The position numbers were made by a program, and so were the translations under genes. From Lactifluus volemus (Eukaryota; Basidiomycota; Agaricomycetes; Russulales; Russulaceae): a DNA stretch of 64,000 bases. The notes beneath the pieces were generated by a model. It saw only the letters and a list, made by a program, of their open reading frames with translations. It was not told where the DNA came from and did no database searches. Every line of letters begins with the position of its first letter. The first letter of the stretch is position 1. The stretch spans positions 1,612,001 through 1,676,000 of the forward strand of contig WTXI01000001.1 in assembly GCA_022376515.1 (NCBI GenBank), read 5' to 3'. Positions 37,030 to 46,748 of this stretch are shown one piece after another.

Positions 37030-40000
37030 ATGACACCGAAATTGGTTGAGAAAGTGGACTTGGCTTCCCTTGGTCTGGATGCCATTCCTTCGCGTGAACA
37101 GATCCACGATGAAATAGAGGAACGACTGCTCCTACCGAGAGATAGACTTGCACCGGATTGGCTTTCTAAATACCAGGTGTCGGTATCCCATCCCATTATC
37201 TCTCACTCGTTCAACTCATCTCCGTTCTAGATATTGGGATGAACAAATCTCGATACCGTCATTATTGTCCCTCAATCCGTCTCCGCCTCCAACTAGTATT
37301 TCATTTATCAGATCGGGCTTAAGCGGTCATGTTACTGGATATTCAGAGGTCCCAACTTTCTATTGTCGTGTTTTAGTATCCCTAAACTGTAGTGACCACA
37401 GGTCGTGAATCCCCCGATTCAAACCGGCTTGACTTCTACATCTTCCGACAGACGACTCGCACCAAACGCTAACTTTGTAAGGGGAAAGTCGGGCTATGCT
37501 CCGTTTTGGCCCGGGGGTCTGGATGCCATCGTCGACACATCTAATGACGGTTCTACCAAAGTAGGAGCCAAGGGACTACGAACAGTTCCTCCCGGACTCA
37601 AGCGCGGCATCATATTGCCTGCGGAGAAGAGCAGTGACCCAACTTCCTCGGAACTGTATGACCCGGATGGAAACAGAGTTGAAGATGGGAGCCTGGTGAT
37701 TCCTCTTAGTCGTCGGGCTTGTCATGGGCTCACTGAACTTTCAATAGCCCGATGCGCTATCCGATGAGCCGGAAAAGCAGCCTTTGCCAGACGCTTTGCC
37801 GGGCCAGTCTTCGGACATCGATCATTTACTACCAGCTACGGTAATCATCGCTCTAGATCTATTTCACTGGGTAATATAGTTAATGCTGGGTCAGAGGGCA
37901 CAACTGCGACCAGTCTCAACCACTAGTAGGACAACCAAACGCATTGCGGTACAGAAACGAGACTGGGCCCACGTGGTAGATGTCAACAAGCCAATGAAGA
38001 ACTTTCACACACTTGTACCCAATCTTGCACGCAAGGTCAGTCCGTTTTCAGATTCGTTTTTTTTAGCGTGCTTTGATGACATGCTCTCAGTACCCGTTTG
38101 AACTTGACACTTTTCAAAAGGAGGCAGTCTACCATCTCGAATTGGGCGATTCAGTCTTTGTTGCGGCTCACACTTCAGCTGGCAAGACGGTCGTTGCAGA
38201 GTATGCTATCGCACTCGCCGAGAAGCATATGACTCGGTGAGGTTTGGTTTTATATCCTACCATTGATTTCTTAAAAGTAATCTAGTGCTATATACACTTC
38301 GCCGATCAAAGCGCTGTCAAATCAAAAGTTTCGCGATTTCAAGCAAACATTTTCTTCAAACTCTGTGGGTATATTGACTGGCGATGTCCAGATCAATCCG
38401 GAAGCCAATTGCTTGATTATGACGACGGAAATCCTGCGAAGTATGCTTTATAAAGGCGCCGACCTAATCCGTGATGTCGAGTTCGTGATATTTGACGAAG
38501 TCCATTATGTGAATGATGCCGAGGTTCGTCTCATATTACTACCAAATCGCCTACGTTATGAACATCGGAGCCAGAGAGGTGTCGTCTGGGAGGAGGTCAT
38601 AATCATGCTCCCCGATCACGTCAACATCATCTTGCTATCTGCGACTGTTCCAAATGCTAAAGAATTTGCAGACTGGGTTGGGTAGGTGCTCGGCTTCCCA
38701 GTAGTCTGCGCGCGGTCTCATGACTTTTCAGGCGAACAAAAAAGAAAGATATATATGTCATCTACACCGCCAAGAGACCCGTCCCGCTGGAACATTACCT
38801 TTATGCGAGTCGCGAAATGTACAAGATAGTAGATGCTGGCGGGGACTTCCTTGGTCAAGGGTTCGTTCTTGATGACCTTTGAATCCCAAGGTACTGACAG
38901 TTTTTTATAGGTATAAGGACGCTGGAGAATCGTTGAAGCGCAGGCAAGACAAGGAACGTGAAGCCGCAGGCCTTCCGCCCCTACAAAAGCGAGGAGCCAG
39001 AGCAGCAGCTCCACAACGCGGTCAACGTGGTGCGCCCGCCGGCCGCGGTGGACAGAGGGGTGCCCCAGCCAGGGCTGCCCCAGTACATCGAGGTGGCGGG
39101 CCTTCCCGACCCATTCATCAGGCAGACCAGGGGTTGTATATCCACCTGACCGGTCTTCTTCGCAAGAACGCCCTTCTACCCGTCGTAATATTTACGTTCT
39201 CGAAGAAAAAATGCGAGCAAAATGCGGGCACCTTGACTAACGTCGACCTCTCCTCCGCGACCGAGAAGAGTGAGATACATGTCACAATTGAGAAGGCAGT
39301 GACGCGACTCAAAGGTATGTAACATCCCACTAGTTAATTAGCCCGTTTCAGGGATGCATGCCCTCTATAGGTTCGGATAAGAAGCTGCCCCAGATTGCTA
39401 GGATGCGTAACCTATTGTCGAGGGGAATCGGTGTACATCACGGCGGACTTCTTCCCCTCGTCAAAGAGGTTGGTCATTTGCCGACCCCCTATTCATCATT
39501 TCACAGTCGTCCAGGTAGTCGAGATTCTCTTTGCTCGCGGGCTAGTCAAAGTCCTTTTCGCAACGGAAACATTTGCTATGGTAGAGAGTATTCATAATAC
39601 TTATTGCGTATGATCACTGGCAGTCCACCTCCAGGGTGTCAACATGCCAGCAAAGTCTGTGGTCTTTTCTGGAATTCGCAAACATGACGGGCGTAACTTT
39701 CGAGATATCCTTCCTGGGGAATACACCCAAATGGCAGGACGCGCTGGTCGCAGAGGACTCGACCCTACCGGCACGGTGATCATCATCACCAGTGACCAAC
39801 TCCCTGAAGTAGGTTTTCATGTGGGGTGAAGACTCGTGTCATAACTGAGTGTTTTGGCCTTCCAAAGCAAGGTGTCTTGAAGAACATGATCACTGGAAAG
39901 CCCGGGAAACTTGCGTCCCAATTTCGGTTGACATATAACATGATTCTCAACCTTCTACGCGTTGAAACGCTCAAGGTTGAAGAGATGATCAAGCGTAGCT

Positions 40001-41800
40001 TTTCGGAGAATGCGTCGCAACAATTACTACCCGAGCAACAGAAGAAAATACTAGAGGTGCTGTCTGCGCTCTTGGTCGGTCATTCCATGTCCTCACCTAT
40101 TTATCTAGGACGAGAAAACCCTATTATCTCTGCACAAACTCGAATGCGATGTCTGCCTAGGAGATATAAACAAATACTATGACATCTCGGCCGAGATTGT
40201 GCATATCAACCAGCAATTGTTAGGATTGGCTTCCACTCATATTCAAGGTTCAAAAACCCTGTCTGGGGGCAGGGTTGTGGTGCTTCGTGATGGTGTAAGC
40301 CGCCGACCATTTTTGAGAGGCTTGTCATCTGAGAAGTACCTCTAGCACTTCCATTGGACCACTGCCGTCATACTCAAGGCCGCATTTACCCGTGAACAAG
40401 TCAAATTCTTTTTCGTCCTCTCGCTGGTTGACTCAGAAACGAAAGAGAAAAAGAATGGTACCGGTCGCTGCAATTGTCTCGTGAGGACGCGATTCTCATC
40501 ACCCTCATCAATAGATGTAGACATCCAGGCTGTGCCTCCCCGATGGCCTCCTTTGGCGCAGAGTCTTGTCGTCGAAGACGGCGTGTACGAGGCAGCTGTT
40601 GTCCCGGTGACAAGCATCGCCCTTGTTACCACTCGATTCCTGAAGGTGATAACTGTGTTGATTTGCAACAACTTCTCCTCATCGAATTGAATAGATCGAG
40701 ATCGACGCGATATTGGAACGACAGCTGAAATCTCCTATGCAGGATGCGATCTCACAACTTGGGGATCTCGCAAGTGAATGGGCTAGCTGCAACCACGTTC
40801 CGGAGGTGGACTGGGCACGCGTCCGTTTGTTTGATTTTCAAGAGCTTCTTAGCAGAAGAAGCACACTAGTCGAGCGCCTTGACGGCATAGCGTGCATCCT
40901 CTGCGAAGAGTTCGAGCAGCACGTATGTCTTCCCACGCTGTTCTCTCTTACGGGACTAACATTCGTGTTTAGTATAAAACCTTGCACGTAGAGCGGGTGC
41001 TGCGCAACAACATCACGAATCTCAAATCGGCAATTTCTGATCAAAACCTCGAGTTGGTCCCTGACTATGAGCAACGGGTTGAGGTCCTGAAGGAGCTCAA
41101 ATTCCTTGAAGCGAATTCCACGGTCTCGCTAAAGGGCCGAGTAGCATGCGAGGTCAACCCGTTAGTTCTCATGCGCCTCATGCCTGACCTGGTTTCTAGA
41201 TCAATTCAGTGAACGAACTGGTTCTCACCGAACTTATCTTGGAAAATACCTTGGCGATCTATGAACCCGAAGAAGTGGTCGCGCTTCTCTCCGCTTTCGT
41301 ATTCCAAGAGAAAACTGATGTCGAGCCGTTGTTTCCACCGAGGCTAGAAGGTGGTCGTGATACATTAATGGGTATTCTGGAACGAGTCGCACAAGTACAG
41401 AATAGACACCAGGTCGCAGCCGACGAACATCGATGGACATTGAACTTTGGTCTGATGGAAGCCGTTTATGAATGGGCCAAAGGAATGGTAGGTGTATATT
41501 ACAATTACGATTCTCCGAATTAAGAACGACTCATAAACTGATTCCAGCCCTTCGACCAACTGACAGCTCTCACTGATGTCGCGGAAGGAACAATTGTACG
41601 TGTTATCACACGCCTTGACGAAACGTGTAGAGAAGTCAGAGACGCTGCTCGTGTCATTGGGGATGCCGTGCTTATGAAGAAAATGGAGGAAGCTCAGATG
41701 AAGATAAAGAGAGACAGTGAGTGTTTACCTTTCTCCCGAAGGTGTTGTACTCTAACGAATTTGTCAAACAGTTGTATTTGCAGCCAGTTTGTATTTCTAG
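37030..41800 (+). CDS. SKI2: SKI2, DEVH-box RNA helicase of the Ski complex
   Basis: Start [18 protein letters not shown]. Helicase core: [20 protein letters not shown] (Q region), motif [27 protein letters not shown] (Ia), [13 protein letters not shown], motif [16 protein letters not shown] (III), FATETFAM and [11 protein letters not shown] (V), and motif [17 protein letters not shown]. The [19 protein letters not shown] block is typical of the Ski2/Mtr4 group; the N-terminus and the DEVH box point to Ski2. An Arg-Gly-rich linker ([18 protein letters not shown]) sits between the two RecA lobes. The C-terminal part has [20 protein letters not shown] (DSHCT). Ski2 feeds 3'-end mRNA decay by the cytosolic exosome. 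About 15 exons, stop at 41798-41800, no frame break seen. Confidence 0.93.
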
Positions 41801-41935
41801 TTTCGTACATCATCCAATTGTTGAAGGTGTGACGTCATTATGCGATTCGCCTTGAATTTGAACAGTTTTGCCTACCGTGTTCCTTTATTCCTTTCGGTCA
41901 TCATCATTGTATCAACCTGCGTCACCTAATGCGAT

Positions 41936-43239
41936 ATGTCCTCCCCCATTACCACCGATCAATCAACCTATCCAACTGGAGAGTCCACTCATCATGATAA
42001 TTCTTGCAACGAGTCACCCAATGGATCTCAACACTATCGCTTCGAACAGGGCCCTCCTCAGCGTCGCCGTGTCAACCCTGAAAGCTTAGCTGCTCGCCTT
42101 GGTCCTGAGCTTGTAGCTGAGATGGAAAAGTATATCATCCCGGGAAGGATTGAGATGCCACCGTTCAGCATTCGTCGCGACATACAAATCAAGTTTGGCA
42201 TCGACAGGCGACACATTTATGATTTTTTCCACAGTCGAGGGCTTCGGTGTCTGAATGAGAAGGCTATGCGGAACAACTATTTGGAAGTAAGTTGTAAAAG
42301 TCTTGTGCAATCGTACTATTTGTCACTTGTTGATCATAGTCAAAGTCGCCGAGACCTGCCCGAAGTCTCGCCCCTCCGCCAGCCTTTCCAGAACCTAGGA
42401 AGCGCAGAGCTGCAGCCGCAGCATCAGTAATCACGTCTTCCTTTTTGAAACGCACTCACGCCTCCACGAAGAAAAAAGGCAGACAAAAGCGACGGGAACG
42501 CCAACCATCCTCGGCGGACCCCGATAATATTCCTCCTTCGCTTCTCGAACCTGAGCTGGACGTCAGCAGCCTAAAAGGCGATGTTGTTGCCCAGGAATTG
42601 TTTCTTTCCTCAAATGCCTCCGAGTCTTGTTTAACTTCCGATGTTAGCTGTACACATTTTCTTGGCCAGTTTCCCATGTTTAGCTCTGAAGAGACAGAAC
42701 CGGAATCCGATTTTACACCCTGCCACTCTGTCTCGTCTCTTCTCGACTTGGGCCCCTCGACCTCTACACCCTCACTTTCGACGTCTTGTTCAATGTCGTC
42801 AACGCATTCTTCGCCCCGCGAGGTGACGGAGCCCCGACCAAAAAAGGTTCTACCACTGTCTTCGGAAGAGCGAAAGGCGCACTATGCGTGGTTAGATGGG
42901 ATTATAGGACCTGCTTCTGGAATCCAGGAAAGCATAGGCACGTACAAAGCTTTCATGGAACATCAACGCGACGTCTACTATGATCGTCTTTGTCACATCG
43001 CTGAACATCCTACGAAGGTGGCGCGCTCGCGGCCTTCCAATGAGTTCTTGTCCTGGCTAGGAAGTGCACCACCTTCTCAGGCTAATATATCACCCACTAC
43101 GTCCCAGGCTGGGCGTAACACGGATATTTGTCGGAATCAACCCCTCGGGGTTACCCAGAATGCCCGGTCGAATCCTCGTCTTCCGGACTGGACGCGACAT
43201 ATTCGGCGACAAACATTCTCCGCTACGGTTGACATGTAA
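41936..43239 (+). CDS. Uncharacterised protein with a homeodomain-like helix
   Basis: Two exons joined by an intron of about 60 nt (from 42,288, GTAAGT). The N-terminal region contains LAARLGPELVAEMEKYII, PFSIRRDIQIKFGIDRRHIY and DFFHSRGLRCLNEKA; the spacing and last helix recall a homeodomain, but the almost invariant Trp and Asn of the recognition helix are replaced (Phe-Phe-His-Ser-Arg). Basic tracts follow (KKKGRQKRRERQ, a nuclear localisation candidate), then a Ser-rich middle and a C-terminal block (ERKAHYAWLDGIIGP, MEHQRDVYYDRLCHIAEHP). I know of no named family with this shape. A DNA-binding nuclear role is inference. It is about 136 nt downstream of SKI2 on the same strand. Confidence 0.6.
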
Positions 43240-43717
43240 CTTCTTTATTCCTTCTTGGACTAGGTTTCACTTATTCTGGCCCTTGATCGACTTTCGACAT
43301 TCTTCTACTTTAACAACCCTTTGATCAGACCCAATTGCGACACCCATCTCTAATAACCAATTCCATTGACTGTTCCACTTCTGTTGTATTGTATAACTGT
43401 CCTCGTATGATACACTCCTTATTCCTGCAGTGACTGCATGCCAATAGGCAGATAATGAAAACCCTATATCCTTAGTTCAGAAAATTTACTGTACACTGGA
43501 GAGCAATAGTGCTGATTAGATTGGCTTGCCACTAAGCAAAATGAAATATGTGCAGATCAGTGCAGATTGTGTCAACTGCATGACAACATACTACTGTACA
43601 TGTGAACTGGGCTTAGTAATTTCCAGCTTTTGTTTGGTAACCATTTCATCTATAAGTAGTTGGGGTCATGGCCCTGTATGCCATCTATCTTTCTCTTCCT
43701 CTTCCTCACATCATATC

Positions 43718-43949
43718 ATATGTCCACAGATTGCAACTTCACAATCACATGTCTCAGGCTTCCCACCATTAGCAGAGCAGCCCACATTGCACAAAGGCAA
43801 CAAGTTATAATTGATACCAGAACTATGCCTCCATGGTGCACCTGAGATGGCCAATTATAACTTGCCACCTTTGAGCAATATGGGCTGCTCCACCAACAGC
43901 AGGGAGCCTGAGTTGAGTGATTGTGAAGTTACACTCTGTGCAGACATAT
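43718..43949. repeat. Imperfect inverted repeat (hairpin), arms about 96 and 98 nt
   Basis: Left arm 43,718-43,813 and right arm 43,852-43,949 are reverse complements with many mismatches; the reverse complement of the right arm shares AACTTCACAATCAC, CTCAGGCT, GGAGCAGCCCA/AGCAGCCCA and CAAGTTATAATTG with the left arm in order. The spacer is 38 nt. Two diverged copies of one repeat in inverted orientation or a fold-back element would both fit. Confidence 0.75.
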
Positions 43950-44617
43950 ATTAAAATAAGTGTTATCTCCATTGGCAGATGTGTTTGATAGTGTTGCTGC
44001 AGCTTGTGAGCCACCAGGCCAAAATTGGCTTGGCTTGGGCAATTTTGGCCTAGCAGCTCATGAGCTGCCAGTGTGGCAACACTGGTGTTTGACATCAGCA
44101 GGATACTTAAATGGAGAATCTTGCTTGGCAATGGCATTGAAAAGCTGAACAGGAAGCAGTGTGATCCTGAAATCAAGTTAGCATATGATAGGAGAAATAG
44201 GATGAAACAAATCACCTCCTAAGAAGCTCCTTGTGGAGTCCATTGACATCATTGCACACTGGCAGCCCAGTAACAACTCTGCACAGGTCATTAATGCAGT
44301 TCATTACTTCTGCATGCTGGCTCTGTTGCCCCTCCTGCAAATTGCCAAAATTGGCAACCAACTACTGCCAAAAGTCCTGCTGCTGCTGCTGCATGTTGTG
44401 GATAATGGTGCTACTCAGATTCAATAGTACATCACGTAATGAGTCCCTTAATGAGACTGGTGCCTTCATTTGTAGACTACATGTGTTACCACAATGCTTC
44501 ATTGTTATTGGACTGGTCCATTGTCAGTAAGGTAGAGCAAAGGTAAAATTTAGGGGCCTTTTAGGGCTAATGTCACCTAGTGATTGACATGGGTAACCCT
44601 GGGGTATCTCCAGAGGT

Positions 44618-44667
44618 ACCCATACCTGTGCCTGGGGTATGGGTTTCCTGCAGGTTTAGCTGCAGGT
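44618..44667. repeat. Two short perfect hairpins
   Basis: ACCCATACC (44,618-44,626) and GGTATGGGT (44,636-44,644) are complementary 9-nt arms around a 9-nt loop. Right after them CCTGCAG and CTGCAGG (about 44,648-44,667) form a second hairpin. They lie beside the pol III-like boxes in the CG-free island. Confidence 0.55.
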
Positions 44668-44694
44668 CAGTAAAAATAGAATTGCACATTTGCA

Positions 44695-44756
44695 GATTCA
44701 AACCCTCAACCTGTGCATGCAGTGAAAAAGGAAATTAATAGTTTACCATTACACCA
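44695..44756 (-). mobile_element. tRNA-derived SINE-like element, internal pol III promoter
   Basis: On the minus strand an A-box TGGTGTAATGG (44,746-44,756) and a B-box GGTTTGAATC (44,695-44,704) lie 41 nt apart, and the stretch begins GCCTTGATGGTGTAATGG, like a tRNA 5' end. The B-box differs from the usual GGTTCGAATC by the CG to TG change expected in this CG-free island. It cannot fold as a full tRNA, so a tRNA gene is not called. Element borders are unknown. Confidence 0.4.
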
Positions 44757-45051
44757 TCAAGGCTGGAATTGCTGGCACTCCTATGCCTTACTTCAATAGC
44801 CACTTTACATTTGATTTTCTATTCACATTGCCTTCCCTCATGCATTGCCTTCCCTCTGTTGCCTGCCTCTGTCCTGCAGCCTGCAATTCTCTCAACTGCT
44901 GATGCTTCCTCAAAAGTATATTATAATATCACCTGATGTGGTGTGCATCATTCCAGATGTCCTTGCAGATGTCTTACATCCTTTTATCCTTACTAAATTT
45001 TAGCTTTCTTCATTACTACAATGATGCATCAAGGTATGTTCTTTGCTGGTC

Positions 45052-46748
45052 CGGCCAGACAACACATGCATGGCAGACGACGTAGATGTAATACAAAGTA
45101 TATAGCAACTGTATACCTGCGATGCCAATCAATCCAGCGCCAAACGTCGAAGCAAATCGACGCCGTCATCGTCTCGACTAAATTGTCTACAGCCTCACGT
45201 TTAACGCCTACTACATTGTGAGACGACACAGCCATACGCTATGGATTACAGTATCAGCTTGCGTGCGAGAGACATCGCTCTGTCGAATCGCTAGTATCAG
45301 TGTCATAACTTACGTGATCCTGATTAGGAAATAACGAGCAGTACTAAATCACAGGAATGTGCAGTATGACAGGTATGCAAGTTGGTATCAGTGCGTGAGA
45401 GAAAAACAGAGTTAAATACAACCGCAGAAACATAAAGGGGAAAGGAAGTAGGGAGTGTTGCAAACATAAGATAGCATGCGGAAGAAGAGGGGCATGGATG
45501 ACGTATCCGGGAGGGCCATTTATGGAACTTGGCTGGGATTCTGACGGTCGCCGTCCCGCAACTTATGGTACCTTATGGGGGTCGACGAGGCACGTTCTAG
45601 TGTCTTATGGGATACACTGGACGCGCTACACTCTGGCCTTGATCCTCGTCGTGTTCAGGTGAGTGAGAGAAATCCTACGCATAGAGAACGAAGAGAAGCA
45701 CGTGAAATGGGATGTATTGACCATTCACAGGCCAGTAGGAGCAAATTGCGGACCATGGTAAAGGGCAAGCATTGCAGCCACATGAGACGTCCGTATTGCA
45801 GTCTGGCTGTCACTACCACAAAGGAAACCTCACGTTAGCAAATCATTGGTCAAAATAGCTATATCAGCGAGGGCAGTAGCCATCAATGTTTAAGGTCGCT
45901 ATAGATCCCGCATGCGAGGATGTTGGGAACGGGTGATAATGAGGGTGTTACATGCGCCCGCCAGCAGCATGGCGGTGTCATACAGAGCGTAGGTAAACGG
46001 AAAAGACATGAAGTCAATTGAGAGAAAAAAAGGTTGTCGACGCAAAGTCCATTCAAAGTAATCCCAGTGGAACCAGCCAATGGGAGCACGAGCACACCAC
46101 GGGAATACGGACAAGACTCGGAAGACGTTGACTGGACAGCTGACGACAACCTAGAGTGTATTGTAGTTGTTACAGTGGGTAATCCGCGGTTCTTCTTAGA
46201 AAGTTAATAATCGGGGACGGCAACTGAAAGGAAAGTGCTCGAGTTATTGAACGAGGTGATCGATGGCACCCACATGTACAAGCGGAGTATACAGGGCAAT
46301 AGCGTGGACAGTACGGAGCGTTCTAGGTCAAGCAACAATTGACAGCATGGTCTTTAAAGCGGTCGGAGATTCAAGCGAGTGCATACACACGACTTTTGAA
46401 GAGAGGAAAAGTCACGTCATTGTTTCTGATTAGAAGGATATTAGCGCAGTAGAGATTTAATGATGTATGTGTGAGTGAAATAGAGAAGGGATATCATATC
46501 TGATGGTGAAAGAAGTTTTTTTTTGGGTATGAGAGATAGTCAGCTAATCAGGCAAGGTTGAAGGCACTTCTCCACAGCCTCAGCCTCGAGGTGGGCTGCG
46601 GTTGATAAGCGATAAGATATTATTTGAAAAATAATTTGACCACCAACTCAAAGAGTCCTTTTCATTGAACGCTTAGCCTAGATCCCCTCTTTATGCTAAG
46701 CTCTCACAGCTACCCACTTTCTCCCCAATCCTCAATCCCCACTCTACC
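45052..46748. other. Gene-poor spacer with faint coding-like fragments
   Basis: CG frequency returns to normal. Two minus-strand stretches look weakly coding: 45,029-45,235 (REAVDNLVETMTASICFDVW) and 45,899-46,114 (LRRQPFFLSIDFMSFPFTYA, hydrophobic). No complete gene structure or homology can be supported; they could be relics. A T-run at about 46,518 and a T-rich, AT-rich stretch precede the start codon at 46,749. Confidence 0.35.

Larger units (their letters stand above)
43408..45051. repeat. CG-free repeat island (probable methylated transposon relic)
   Basis: Between CG at about 43,406 and CG at about 45,052 I find a single CG dinucleotide (at about 44,435) in more than 1.6 kb, while neighbours have many. 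TG and CA are correspondingly common. Such depletion is the trace of long-term cytosine methylation or CG-directed mutation of repeats in Agaricomycetes. No long protein-coding frame is visible; the ORF on the minus strand at 43,823-44,215 has no recognisable domain. Contains an inverted repeat (43,718-43,949) and a pol III promoter-like pair of boxes (44,695-44,756). Confidence 0.7.
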
